A stretch of 64,000 bases of DNA from assembly GCF_009725165.1 (NCBI RefSeq), contig NZ_WNZW01000001.1:744001-808000 (forward strand), in the 5' to 3' direction. The position numbers were made by a program, and so were the translations under genes. The stretch comes from Paenibacillus woosongensis. GTDB taxonomy: Bacteria > Bacillota > Bacilli > Paenibacillales > Paenibacillaceae. Under the pieces are notes generated by a model. The model did no database searches. It worked only from the letters and a program-made list of their open reading frames with translations, and was not told the origin of the DNA. Numbering within the stretch: position 1 is the stretch's first letter; every line of letters begins with the position of its first letter. This document shows, one piece after another, positions 50,408 through 59,292 of the stretch.

Positions 50408-51007
50408 TTATGTAACAAACCATGTAATTTGATAACCTAATTCGCAATATTCCCCCCGGTTTATCGCATACAGCTTAAGCATCTCTTCTTCCCCTCGTTT
50501 TCCCGATCCAGCCGGCACCGCTTTGACATAGGCCAGCCCGCATTTTTGCAGAACGCGCTCCGATGCAGGATTCTCCTGCGAACAGCGAGCTTCGATCCGG
50601 TTGAGTTCCAAGGATTCAAAACCAAAATGAATTAAAGATCTGGCAGCTTCCGTCGCGAAGCCCTGGCGCCAGCACGCCGGAGACAGCAAATAGCCAAGCC
50701 GGGCCTTGCCTTGGATACGATCCCATTGCTGCAGTGAACAGACCCCTATAATGCTGCGGGATTGCTTCGATTCTATAGCCCAATGGAGATCGCGGAGACC
50801 CTCGTAGCATGCCGCAAAATAACGGTACAACCGGGCCGGAAACAGCAAGGTCTGCGGCTCAAACGAAATCGTGCGCTGAACTAGCGGATCAATCATGTAT
50901 TGGTGCAGATCCTCGCAATCTTCCGGCGTAATCCGGCGTAAGATGAGACGCGGACTTTCCAGAACGGGAATTCCTTCGCTGCACTCCCGTTTGGCGTGCA
51001 TACTCAT
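50408..51007 (-). CDS. GNAT acetyltransferase, RimJ/RimL type
   Basis: 199 residues. Seen: SPRLILRRITPEDCEDLHQY at residues 18-37, WAIESKQSRSIIGVCSLQQW near 80, and the acetyl-CoA loop region ARLGYLLSPACWRQGFATEA near 106, then LNRIEARCSQENPASERVLQ near 133. This layout is typical of ribosomal protein or small-molecule N-acetyltransferases. Two ATGs two codons apart (51007, 51001) are both possible. Substrate unknown. Confidence 0.88.
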   Translation of the reverse strand: MSMHAKRECSEGIPVLESPRLILRRITPEDCEDLHQYMIDPLVQRTISFEPQTLLFPARLYRYFAACYEGLRDLHWAIESKQSRSIIGVCSLQQWDRIQGKARLGYLLSPACWRQGFATEAARSLIHFGFESLELNRIEARCSQENPASERVLQKCGLAYVKAVPAGSGKRGEEEMLKLYAINRGEYCELGYQITWFVT

Positions 51008-51028
51008 GCCTCCAGCCCCCTATATCAT

Positions 51029-51682
51029 TTATAATCCTTCTTCTAATCCTCCTTCCTTGGATTCAGAATGATTAGCCGCTTCCGGCCCTTCCTTGAATAT
51101 CTGCCGAAAAACGCCCAGCATGGATAATGCGTAAGCTACGGTTACGAAACTGAAGAACAGTTCCATAACAACGACCAGCCTGGACGTGTTGTCCGCCGGC
51201 ATAATATCCCCATAGCCCGTCGTTGTGAAGGTAGCGGCGCTGAAGTACAGGAACGTAATCAACTGGGACAGCGTATCGCTGCCGATATTGTCGCCCAGGA
51301 AGCTCCCGCCCTTGAACAGCTTATAAATCGAGGTATATACAATGGTAAAAAATATAATACAGGACAGGGTAGCGGTACTGATGCGGATCACCACAACTTT
51401 GAGTCCTACCAGGTTATTTGCCGTATCCGCGATTTTTCGAAAAATGTAAAGAACATACAAAATGACTGAGCCTAGGACAAATAATACGATCAGTGCCCTA
51501 AGCGCCCCTTCTGAATGCAGCAGTAACGCGATATCAATCCAGCCGAACAAGTCCTCGAGGGATATGATTACGTAAACAACGATCGGCGCAAGCAATATAA
51601 AGCGGCTCGTGACCCTTTTGTTGAGTATGTACAGTATGCATACCAATGCAAGCATGCCCAGCACATTTAACCAAATCACCAT
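51029..51682 (-). CDS. Two-pore-helix potassium channel-like membrane protein
   Basis: 217 residues with about five hydrophobic segments. The selectivity filter TTTGYGDIMPADN lies near residue 157 between two of them (IISCIIFFTIVYTSIYKLF before it, LVVVMELFFSFVTVAYALSM after). The charged C-terminus lacks an RCK or TrkA domain. Likely a K+ channel of the Ion_trans_2 type. It follows the GNAT gene on the same strand upstream, with 21 bases between them. Confidence 0.87.
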   Translation of the reverse strand: MVIWLNVLGMLALVCILYILNKRVTSRFILLAPIVVYVIISLEDLFGWIDIALLLHSEGALRALIVLFVLGSVILYVLYIFRKIADTANNLVGLKVVVIRISTATLSCIIFFTIVYTSIYKLFKGGSFLGDNIGSDTLSQLITFLYFSAATFTTTGYGDIMPADNTSRLVVVMELFFSFVTVAYALSMLGVFRQIFKEGPEAANHSESKEGGLEEGL

Positions 51683-51769
51683 GATTGCACGCAGCTCCCC
51701 CCTGGATAAGCCTGGTTTGTTGCATCCTACTAACCATTCATTACCCAGATGGAGGAGAATTGAGTACGT

Positions 51770-52504
51770 TTATCTGTTACTCTGCGATTGCTGGGCAATA
51801 CCAAAATAATAAGCAGCCACATAACAGAATAGAGTAATCAAGAATATCCATTTGCAGAACCCGATCGCATGCCGCAAATATTCGAAATCCATCAAATATA
51901 TGATTGTTTCGCCTACGATACGTACAGGGTCTTGAAGCACATCCCAGCTATTCCAGCGAATGAATCTTCCTATGTATACGCCAAAGCTGCTAAGCAGCAA
52001 AACGGCAATAGCGAATATCCAGCCCATAACCGTTCCCAAATATTTGCGCACGAGCGCATGAACCGATGCTAAAGAGGCCGTGGAAATGGCCAGCCCGAGC
52101 ATTGCGGCGAACAGTATGGTAAATAAATGATCCCAGAACAAATTTTCCTCCCAGAACCGAATTCCCATACCGGCAGAAATAGGATAGCGGTAAAACGGAT
52201 GCAGCAGATCCGTCATCAAATAAGCGGCATTGGGATAGAAAAACAGCCACAGCAGCCCGACCCCAAGGAACAGCAACAACTTCAGCATCTTTCCCCTCAG
52301 TAAACTGACCATATCCAGCACGATCGCCAGGCCAAGTGGAATCCATGCCAAAAACGTGTTCCACAGCATAAATAAATACGGAGGTCTCCCTCCTTCCGGC
52401 AGCTGCGTAAGCACGACATATCTCATGCCGATCAGTGTGGCGATAAACAGAATCAGGTACAGTATCCATTTGCTCGGGTATCCAAGCGCTCTCCAATCAT
52501 GCAA
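51770..52504 (-). CDS. DUF1361-family membrane protein
   Basis: About 244 residues from TTG 52504, eight bases after GGAGGAGG; the GTG at 52531 would enclose that site. Six hydrophobic segments are seen (WILYLILFIATLIGM, NTFLAWIPLGLAIVL, LLLFLGVGLLWLFFYPNAAY). LFFYPNAAYLMTDLLH is the family hallmark. Function unknown. Confidence 0.85.
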   Translation of the reverse strand: MHDWRALGYPSKWILYLILFIATLIGMRYVVLTQLPEGGRPPYLFMLWNTFLAWIPLGLAIVLDMVSLLRGKMLKLLLFLGVGLLWLFFYPNAAYLMTDLLHPFYRYPISAGMGIRFWEENLFWDHLFTILFAAMLGLAISTASLASVHALVRKYLGTVMGWIFAIAVLLLSSFGVYIGRFIRWNSWDVLQDPVRIVGETIIYLMDFEYLRHAIGFCKWIFLITLFCYVAAYYFGIAQQSQSNR

Positions 52505-52638
52505 TTGTGATGCCTCCTCCTGTCCAAACACTTTCCTTAAGCCAGGTTATGTCCTGTCAGGCTATAGACGTTCAGCGAAGCTGGAAAGTTACAATGGTTG
52601 ACATGCCAGCGCCTGGTAAAAATAGGGCAAGGAGGGCG

Positions 52639-53949
52639 TCATTTGACTGTCTTGATTTTATATTTGGTCAAAATATCCGTGATCTCTTCGTTAATAGCCT
52701 CGACATCAGGGCCGGAGGCCGGATCATCCTTCAGTCCGTACTTCTCTTTCAGCTTCAAAATCGTGTATACCCGTTCGTCCAGCACCTCTGCCGGAATATC
52801 TCCGTGCTTGACGGCCGCAGTCAGGGCATCGATTACCGCGAGCTGCCGTTCCCGCTCATGTCCAACTAGTACGATATTGCCCCCGCCTTGAATGAATTTC
52901 ACGGCCGCCTCTCCGATGTCATAGTGCTTTACGATCGCTCCCATCGTCATATCGTCAGTCACGACAACGCCTTCGAAGCCCAGTTCCTCACGCAGCACAT
53001 CGTGGATGACCGCTTTAGAGAATGAAGCGGGCTGTTCGGCATCAAGCTTTGGCATCAGCAAGTGAGCGACCATCACGACGTCCGCCCCTTCTTCAATCGC
53101 TTTAGCAAAGGGCACAAGTTCCAGCTTCCGCAGCCGCTCCATATCGTGCTCGACCACAGGCAAGCCCAAATGGGAGTCCACCGAAGTGTCGCCATGCCCG
53201 GGAAAATGCTTGACCACAGGAATGACTCCCTCCTGCTTGATCCCTTGCAGCATGGCAACCCCCATTTCGCTGACGGTCTTTGCGTCATTGCCGAATGAGC
53301 GGCTCCCGATCACCGGATTATCCGGATTGCTGTTGATATCCATTACAGGGGCAAAGTCCATGTTCAGCCCGAATCCCGCCAGCTCTTTGCCAACTATCGT
53401 TCCGAGGCCGGAAGCCAGTTCGGCGCTGCCGGAAGCGCCGATGGTATGCGCAGCGGGCAGCACTTGGAATTGCTCGGGCATCCGGGAAACCCGGCCTCCT
53501 TCTTCGTCAACGCTGAGCAATAAGGGCACCCTGTTATGCGCATTCATTTTCTTAAGCTCATTGAAGAAAGCGACAGCCTGCTTGGTATCGCTAATGTTGT
53601 TCTTGTAGAAAATAAATCCGCCAACATGGTAGGATTCAATGAATTGGCGAGCCGTATCATCCGGTGCCGTGCCTTCCACGCCGACTATAACCAATTGGCC
53701 GATCTTCTCCGCCGTACTTAGCTGTTCCAGCATGTCCCGGACAGAATCCTCCTCCTGTCCTTGATTGTTATTATTGCCGCTCTCCTGCGGATTAGCTCCG
53801 TTCTCAGGCTGCTGGACATGCTCCCCGGATTGCTCGGGCGCCTCCGAGCCCTGATTGGCATTTGGGGCTTGCTTTGGCGCGCAGGCTGCCGAAATGGCAA
53901 GCATAAATATGATTATGGCCATTAAGGTTATACGCATCACATGCTTCAT
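52639..53949 (-). CDS. nagZ: GH3 beta-N-acetylhexosaminidase, NagZ-like lipoprotein
   Basis: 436 residues from ATG 53949, eight bases after AGGAGG; the frame to 53997 is not used. The signal peptide ends near AISAAC. A Gly/Asn/Gln-rich linker precedes the GH3 domain: GQLVIVGVEGTAPDD near 85, VDEEGGRVSRMPE near 148, the acid/base His-Asp loop KHFPGHGDTSVDSHLGLP near 246, and the nucleophile in VVVTDDMTMGAI near 330. It trims GlcNAc from muropeptides outside the cell. The products could feed nagBA at the other end of the window. Confidence 0.93.
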   Translation of the reverse strand: MKHVMRITLMAIIIFMLAISAACAPKQAPNANQGSEAPEQSGEHVQQPENGANPQESGNNNNQGQEEDSVRDMLEQLSTAEKIGQLVIVGVEGTAPDDTARQFIESYHVGGFIFYKNNISDTKQAVAFFNELKKMNAHNRVPLLLSVDEEGGRVSRMPEQFQVLPAAHTIGASGSAELASGLGTIVGKELAGFGLNMDFAPVMDINSNPDNPVIGSRSFGNDAKTVSEMGVAMLQGIKQEGVIPVVKHFPGHGDTSVDSHLGLPVVEHDMERLRKLELVPFAKAIEEGADVVMVAHLLMPKLDAEQPASFSKAVIHDVLREELGFEGVVVTDDMTMGAIVKHYDIGEAAVKFIQGGGNIVLVGHERERQLAVIDALTAAVKHGDIPAEVLDERVYTILKLKEKYGLKDDPASGPDVEAINEEITDILTKYKIKTVK

Positions 53950-53972
53950 GGACCTTGCCTCCTGTCTGTTCT

Positions 53973-54140
53973 TTAAGTTCCGATGGAGTCCAGCCACAGG
54001 ATGAGGGCGAACGCGATTTGCAATAAACTGAGCATGCCGAATAAGATCATGATGACGATAAAGATCGTACGCAGAAGCTGTTTTCCAAAGCTCCAGCCTT
54101 TATGGCAGGCCTCCCGAAACAGGTTAACGCTGCTCTCCAT
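53973..54140 (-). CDS. 55-residue single-span membrane protein
   Basis: ATG 54140 follows GGAGG by six bases and lies inside the end of the GNAT-DinB gene (17-base overlap). It opens a 55-codon frame ending 23 bases before nagZ. The sequence has an amphipathic head (VNLFREACHKGWSFGKQLL) and one long hydrophobic helix (IFIVIMILFGMLSLLQIAFA). Translational coupling and spacing support a real gene linking the GNAT-DinB and nagZ genes. No family recognised. Confidence 0.7.
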   Translation of the reverse strand: MESSVNLFREACHKGWSFGKQLLRTIFIVIMILFGMLSLLQIAFALILWLDSIGT

Positions 54141-55059
54141 GCTTTTCCTCCATCTGGGCTATATGGTGCTGGTCATGCGGGATGAAATCCTTCAAATATT
54201 GCGCTACGAAAAACGGATGCCCGTCCGCATCTATGTATTCTTTATTGTAGGACTCGTCCGTTAATGACCGGATGGCGGCTATGATCTTCTCTCTGTAGAA
54301 AATCGCCTGCTCGGCCAAACTCGTGATGCTTGTCTGTTCGCTGTACAACTGCGCCTTCCGGTTGAATTCATCATAGTCGGTATGCCGAAGGGTCAGCGGC
54401 TCCTGTCTATAGATCTTGTCGATGGCATGTTCATAGAAATATTTATCCCACAGCATGATATGGCTGACAACAGCTCGCAGCGTCCATTTACCCGGAGCGA
54501 CCGGCTGATTCCAATAGAGTTCTTCCCGTTTCTGCAGCTGGACTGCAAAAGCAACCCAATCTTGGAATGCGGCTAATAGCGCGTCCCTTCCATCCTGGTA
54601 CATCAGTTTCTCCAGGAAGACGAGATTTAACCGCTCATGCACCGGTTCGGTGCGATAAATATGGTATCCGAGCTTCTGATACAGGTACAGATTTCTTTCG
54701 CTCCGATGTCCAGTAAACAACTCGAATCTTGCAGTGTGAGCAAATAGCCGCTCAAGCTCCCGAATGAGCGCCGTGCCGATCCCCCGATTCTGGTAATCGG
54801 GGTGGACGATGACTTTTCCAATATAACATGTTCCATTACCCTCCCGGGCTCTTGCCGAACCGATAATCATACCGTCCTCCAGAACGGCTTTCAATATCGT
54901 ACGCGACTGCGATTCTTCTATGAAATCCGCCAGCGTTTGTGTTAACGGCGGGATTTGGTCATCCTGATAAATATGGGCTTCACTCTCGTAAGCCTGATAT
55001 TGAAGCTGCAAAATTTGCTGTAAATCAGTTTTTTCGGCGGCGGTTATCCTCATGCGCAT
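54124..55059 (-). CDS. GNAT acetyltransferase fused to a DinB/DUF664-type domain
   Basis: 311 residues in two domains. Residues 1-150 are GNAT, with GKVIVHPDYQNRGIGTALIR near 81 as the acetyl-CoA loop. Residues about 155-311 are a DinB four-helix domain with metal-site histidines in TLRAVVSHIMLWDKYFYEHA near 195 and IPHDQHHIAQMEEKHG near 294. Both families are common singly; their fusion is less usual. DinB-like domains often carry thiol-linked transfer or hydrolysis, so the fusion may modify and detoxify a small molecule (inference). GGAGG precedes the ATG. Confidence 0.87.
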   Translation of the reverse strand: MRMRITAAEKTDLQQILQLQYQAYESEAHIYQDDQIPPLTQTLADFIEESQSRTILKAVLEDGMIIGSARAREGNGTCYIGKVIVHPDYQNRGIGTALIRELERLFAHTARFELFTGHRSERNLYLYQKLGYHIYRTEPVHERLNLVFLEKLMYQDGRDALLAAFQDWVAFAVQLQKREELYWNQPVAPGKWTLRAVVSHIMLWDKYFYEHAIDKIYRQEPLTLRHTDYDEFNRKAQLYSEQTSITSLAEQAIFYREKIIAAIRSLTDESYNKEYIDADGHPFFVAQYLKDFIPHDQHHIAQMEEKHGEQR

Positions 55060-55242
55060 GGAGCCTCCTTTAATCTTGTTTGGCTTATCCTTATTTTACC
55101 ATGAATATGCCTGAATAGGCTGCTTTAATCGTGCCTGCATCATCATTTGTGAAAAGATAAGAAGTTGCGGTATATTGGCATCAGTTGGATGATCATTTTA
55201 CAGCTCTATCTTTCTTAGTTCAAACAAGGAGATGCATAATAC

Positions 55243-55920
55243 GTGATCCATATTCTCATTGCCGACGACGACCCGCATATTCGCGAGCTTGTACGTTTTT
55301 ATCTGGAAGGGGAAGGCTATTCCGTCGTGGAAGCAGCTGACGGAGGGGAAGCGTCTGACCGCCTTGCCGCCCAGCAGATCCATCTAGCTATCGTTGACGT
55401 GATGATGCCGAACAAAGACGGGTACCAGCTATGCGAGGAGATTCGGGAATACTACGACTTCCCCGTAATCCTGCTCACGGCCAAAGATCAGCTGGTCGAC
55501 AAAGAAAGGGGCTTCGCTGTCGGAACGGACGACTATTTGACGAAGCCTTTTGAGCCGAAGGAGCTTCTATTCCGTATCAAGGCATTGTTGCGCCGTTATC
55601 AGATGGTGAACGCCGAGACGATCCGGCTGAATGATACTGTCATCGACCGGCGAAGCTATGAGGTGCACAGCAACGGCAAGCTGTTCATGATCCCCATGAG
55701 AGAGTTCGATTTGCTGTCGCAGCTCGCGAGCTATCCGAACCGGATTTTTACGCGGGAAGAGCTGATTCAGCTCGTATGGGGGCCTGATTTCGATGGGGAT
55801 GACCGCACGGTAGACGTGCACATCAAACGCCTTCGCGACCGCTTTGCGGACAGTCATCGGGACTTCAGCATTACCACAGTGCGCGGCGTAGGCTATAAGC
55901 TGGAGGTCGCGCCCCGATGA
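55243..55920 (+). CDS. hssR: Heme-responsive response regulator HssR
   Basis: 225 residues from GTG behind AAGGAG. The receiver domain has DDD at 9-11, the phosphorylated Asp at residue 52 (IVDVMMPNKDGY) and the Lys in YLTKPFEPKE. The C-terminal winged helix is of the OmpR type (MREFDLLSQLASYPNRIFTR, DRTVDVHIKRLRDRF). The HssR assignment rests on context: an HrtBA-type exporter follows the kinase, and an HssR-type direct repeat lies before hrtB. The last four bases overlap the kinase start. Confidence 0.88.
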   Translation: MIHILIADDDPHIRELVRFYLEGEGYSVVEAADGGEASDRLAAQQIHLAIVDVMMPNKDGYQLCEEIREYYDFPVILLTAKDQLVDKERGFAVGTDDYLTKPFEPKELLFRIKALLRRYQMVNAETIRLNDTVIDRRSYEVHSNGKLFMIPMREFDLLSQLASYPNRIFTREELIQLVWGPDFDGDDRTVDVHIKRLRDRFADSHRDFSITTVRGVGYKLEVAPR

Positions 55921-57296
55921 AATCGCTGTATCTGCGCATCGTCATCACAACGATCTTTGTCATGATATTAAGCTTTCTCATTGCGTTCATCGGCTCCAAC
56001 CTGTATTATCAGCATCTTCTAAAGCCGTTCAACGATCAGAAAATCACGGCGATGGCGAAGAGCATCAGTACCTTCTACGAGCAGAACCCAGAGCTCGACC
56101 CGGCATCCTACTTCAGCCATGTAGGCGAGCTCGGCTACCAGATGTATCTGGTACAGTCCCTGGAGCACGGGAGCTTCTTCGGCGACCCGTTCCGGGAGAC
56201 GAAGCTGGATGACGCCGCCGTTCAAAGCGTTCTCCGGGGGGAGGAGTACCATGGCGTGTCCAAATTTACAACGGGGCCGTTCGTCACCGGCTTCTTTGAC
56301 AACGTGCTGATTAATACGGTCGGTGTGCCTCTGCATGCCGGAGACGAGGTTTACGCCTTGTTCGTCAGGCCTAACGTAGGCGTCCTGTTTGGAGAGCTGA
56401 GGATTTTTTTCGCCGTGCTGGTCGTTCTTTCGATTCTGCTGAGCATTCTATTCGTCATAGTCAGCACCCGCTACATCGTAAATCCCATCGTGAAGCTGAC
56501 CGAAGCGACCAAAACACTGGCCCAGGGCAAATACAACATTCAGCTTGAGGTGAAACGACGGGACGAAATCGGCAAGCTGGCCGGAACCTTCATGCAAATG
56601 GCCAAAAGTCTGGAGCAGCTCGACCAGATGCGCCAGGAGTTCGTGTCCAACGTATCGCATGAAATCCAGTCGCCGCTCGCTTCGATCCAAGGCTTCTCGC
56701 ACACCCTTCAGTCGGCGGATTTGCCGGAGGAACAGAGAAGGCGCTATTTGGCCATCATCGAGAACGAGAGCCGCCGCATGTCCCAGCTCGGCAAGCAGCT
56801 GCTGATGCTCGCCTCGCTCGATAAGGAAGAAGCGATTCTGGACAAGCAGATGTTCGATGTGTCCGCCCAGATCAGGCAGGTTCTGTTCATGCTGGAATGG
56901 AGCTGGCGCGAGAAGGATCTGGCCGTGGAACTCGACCTCCCTTCAGCATTCATAGCGGGAGATGACAAGCTGTTGCATCAGGTGTGGATCAACCTCATCA
57001 CGAACAGCATCAAATATACAGAGCCCGGCGGCACTATCGCGATCCGCCTGCGTCAGACCGAAACCGAGTGCCATGTGGACATCGAGGATACAGGCATCGG
57101 CATTGCAGAATCGGATCTTCCCTACGTGTTCAACCGTTTCTATCGGGTAGACCGGGCCAGGAACCGCAAGGAAGGCAGCAGCGGCCTGGGACTGGCCATC
57201 ACGCAAAAAATCGTTGAGCTTCATCAAGGCCGCATCGAAGCGGCCAGCGAGCTTGGCAAAGGCACGACGTTCCATGTCACCCTGCCAAGATATTAG
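55917..57296 (+). CDS. hssS: Heme sensor histidine kinase HssS
   Basis: 459 residues. Two membrane spans (about 8-28 and 160-185) flank an external sensor region. Then come a HAMP domain (RYIVNPIVKLTEATKTLAQG), the phospho-accepting His at 248 (FVSNVSHEIQSPLASIQGF), the N box (VWINLITNSIKYTEPG), and the G boxes (DIEDTGIGIAESDLPYVFNR, GSSGLGLAITQKIV). Length and layout fit staphylococcal HssS. It should activate HssR when heme is in excess. Confidence 0.88.
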   Translation: MKSLYLRIVITTIFVMILSFLIAFIGSNLYYQHLLKPFNDQKITAMAKSISTFYEQNPELDPASYFSHVGELGYQMYLVQSLEHGSFFGDPFRETKLDDAAVQSVLRGEEYHGVSKFTTGPFVTGFFDNVLINTVGVPLHAGDEVYALFVRPNVGVLFGELRIFFAVLVVLSILLSILFVIVSTRYIVNPIVKLTEATKTLAQGKYNIQLEVKRRDEIGKLAGTFMQMAKSLEQLDQMRQEFVSNVSHEIQSPLASIQGFSHTLQSADLPEEQRRRYLAIIENESRRMSQLGKQLLMLASLDKEEAILDKQMFDVSAQIRQVLFMLEWSWREKDLAVELDLPSAFIAGDDKLLHQVWINLITNSIKYTEPGGTIAIRLRQTETECHVDIEDTGIGIAESDLPYVFNRFYRVDRARNRKEGSSGLGLAITQKIVELHQGRIEAASELGKGTTFHVTLPRY

Positions 57297-57362
57297 AAAA
57301 GCATCGATTAACGTAACTCAAGGTAGTCAGACCATCAGCCCCCATTTAGCCGGACATGATCC

Positions 57363-57382
57363 GTTCATATTCCGTTCATAGA
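57363..57382 (+). promoter_or_regulatory. HssR-type direct repeat before hrtB
   Basis: GTTCATATT-CC-GTTCATAGA: two nine-base units separated by two bases, the second with two changes. This matches the HssR site known upstream of hrtAB in staphylococci and Bacillus (GTTCATATT-N2-GTTCATATT). It lies about where a -35 should be for a -10 TATAGT at 57390-57395, as expected for an activator site. Confidence 0.85.
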
Positions 57383-57385
57383 GAA

Positions 57386-57427
57386 CTCTTATAGTTGATT
57401 CAGAACCTGATAGACAGACTATAAGAG
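57386..57427 (+). repeat. Inverted repeat in the hrtB leader
   Basis: CTCTTATAGT (57386-57395) and ACTATAAGAG (57418-57427) are perfect complements 22 bases apart. The left arm covers the likely -10 and the right arm nearly abuts the ribosome site (ATAGGAG). It could bind a second regulator, or fold in RNA if the start site is upstream. Confidence 0.6.
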
Positions 57428-57445
57428 ATAGGAGATGAAGCTGTC

Positions 57446-58558
57446 ATGTTTCTTGCTCTAAGAGAATTGAAACACGCCAAAATGCGGTATTTGCTCATTG
57501 CATTAATTATGGTGCTGATCGCCTGGCTGGTGCTGTTTGTATCTGGACTAGCCCAAGGCCTGTCCTCCGATAATGCCTCCTCCATTCAGAACATGAATGC
57601 GGATTACTTAATTGTACAAAAAGATTCGGATCACCGCCTGACCCGTTCCACAGTGCCGGAGGCGCAGCTTGCGGAAATCCGCGATTTTGCAGGCGGGTCA
57701 TCCGCTGCCCCGCTCGGCGTGCAAATGACCGCCGTAACCAAAGCGGGTGAAACAAAGAAGCTTGACGCCACGCTGTTTGCCATCGAAACGGAGGGCATGC
57801 TGGCCCCGGCCATCGCCGAAGGCCGAATGGTCGATGAGATTGCGCCGGACGAGGCAGTCGTCGATATTTCTTTTAAGGAGGCAGGTATAGCGCTCGGGGA
57901 AGTCCTGGAGGAGCAAATGTCCGGTCAGCAGCTTAAGGTCGTCGGATTCACGAAGGGGCAGTCCTTCAGCCATTCTCCGGTTATCCACGTGAATTTCAAG
58001 GTATGGGGCACGATAAAGCCGGCTGTCTCAAGAGGTGGCACCGGCGATGGCCTCCAATATAACGCCGTCGCGCTACAAGCCAGCGCTGCCAAAGCCGATC
58101 AAATAAGCGAATCGGTGCCGGGGATCGAGGTCATTACGATGGATCAGGCGCTGCAGGGCATACCCGGATATAAGGAAGAACAGGGCTCCCTGCTCATGAT
58201 GGTGGCTTTTCTGTTCGTAATTGCGGCATTTGTACTGGCGGTATTCTTCTATGTGATCACCATTCAGAAAATGAACCAGTTCGGCGTCCTAAAAGCGATC
58301 GGCGCAAGCTCAAGCTACTTGGCCCGCAATATAATTTCCCAAGTCATAACGCTCTCCGTCGCAAGCCTGGCTGTCAGCATAGGGTTTACCTATGGGGTAG
58401 CCGCCATCTTGCCTGCTGGCATGCCGTTCGACCTCAGCCCGCGGCTCGTTGTCCTCTGCTCGGTGCTGTTCCTTGCCGTAGCAGTCGTTGGCTCCTTACT
58501 GTCCCTGTACCGGGTTGTCAGTGTCGATGCCATTGAGGCAATTGGGAGGGCTGCGTAA
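57446..58558 (+). CDS. hrtB: Heme efflux ABC permease HrtB (FtsX/MacB type)
   Basis: 370 residues. An N-terminal span (YLLIALIMVLIAWLVLFVSG) is followed by a large external domain and three C-terminal spans (LMMVAFLFVIAAFVLAVFFY, QVITLSVASLAVSIGF, VVLCSVLFLAVAVVGSLLSL). The N-terminus MFLALRELKHAKMRY is typical of HrtB/DevC-like permeases. AGGAG precedes the ATG. With HrtA it exports toxic heme. The hrtA start overlaps the stop by one base (TAATG). Confidence 0.88.
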   Translation: MFLALRELKHAKMRYLLIALIMVLIAWLVLFVSGLAQGLSSDNASSIQNMNADYLIVQKDSDHRLTRSTVPEAQLAEIRDFAGGSSAAPLGVQMTAVTKAGETKKLDATLFAIETEGMLAPAIAEGRMVDEIAPDEAVVDISFKEAGIALGEVLEEQMSGQQLKVVGFTKGQSFSHSPVIHVNFKVWGTIKPAVSRGGTGDGLQYNAVALQASAAKADQISESVPGIEVITMDQALQGIPGYKEEQGSLLMMVAFLFVIAAFVLAVFFYVITIQKMNQFGVLKAIGASSSYLARNIISQVITLSVASLAVSIGFTYGVAAILPAGMPFDLSPRLVVLCSVLFLAVAVVGSLLSLYRVVSVDAIEAIGRAA

Positions 58559-59232
58559 TGAACAATAAATTGCTAATGGAGAATATAACCAAGGTATATG
58601 GGGATGGGGAAACAACAGTAAAAGTGCTGAAGGAGGTCTCCCTTGCAGTAAAAGCAGAAGAGTTCGTAGCAGTCGTCGGTCCATCTGGAGCGGGAAAAAG
58701 CACGTTCCTGTCCATCGCGGGCGCGCTGCTGTCGCCGACTAGTGGACGGATTTCTTTGGGCGGTGAGGACATTACCAAGCTGACTCCTCCCGAATTGAAT
58801 CAGGTTCGCCTGGACAAGATTGGTTTTGTGTTTCAATCGTCCAATTTAATTCCTTATTTGACGGTGATGGATCAACTGCTGCTCGTTGCCAAGCTGGCCA
58901 GAACGCCGCGCAAGATGGCGGAAGCCAAGGCTAAGGAACTGCTGCAGCGGCTGGGACTTGCTCATCGGCGGAATCATTATCCGGACAGCCTGTCTGGCGG
59001 AGAGCGCCAGCGCGTGGCCATCGCCCGGGCCTGGATGAACGACCCGGAGATCATTCTTGCCGACGAGCCGACGGCCAGCCTGGATTCCGGCCGCGGTCGG
59101 GACGTCGTACAAATGCTGGCAGATGAAGTGAAACTGCATGGCAAAGCTGCCGTTATGGTCACACACGACCAGCGGATGCTGGATCTTTGCGACCGCGTCG
59201 TCCAAATTGAGGACGGAAAATTATTCGAATAA
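58558..59232 (+). CDS. hrtA: Heme efflux ABC ATPase HrtA
   Basis: 224 residues, MacB-like ATPase. Seen: VVGPSGAGKSTFLSIAGALL near 39 (Walker A), GFVFQSSNLIPYLTVMDQLL near 89 (Q loop), DSLSGGERQRVAIARAWMND near 142 (signature) and ILADEPTASLDSGRG near 164 (Walker B). Pairs with hrtB by one-base overlap. Order here is hrtB-hrtA on the same strand as hssRS, unlike the divergent staphylococcal layout. Confidence 0.9.
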   Translation: MNNKLLMENITKVYGDGETTVKVLKEVSLAVKAEEFVAVVGPSGAGKSTFLSIAGALLSPTSGRISLGGEDITKLTPPELNQVRLDKIGFVFQSSNLIPYLTVMDQLLLVAKLARTPRKMAEAKAKELLQRLGLAHRRNHYPDSLSGGERQRVAIARAWMNDPEIILADEPTASLDSGRGRDVVQMLADEVKLHGKAAVMVTHDQRMLDLCDRVVQIEDGKLFE

Positions 59233-59250
59233 ATTACGTACCTTCTAGAA

Positions 59251-59292
59251 AGCCAGACCGTTCTCAAGCATGAGCAGGCGAACGGTCTGGCT
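59251..59292. terminator. Terminator after hrtA, shared with the convergent gene
   Basis: A perfect 12-base inverted repeat (AGCCAGACCGTT/AACGGTCTGGCT) with an 18-base loop. The T-rich run on the plus strand is short (TTATTGTT). The right arm touches the stop codon of the minus-strand gene. Confidence 0.7.
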
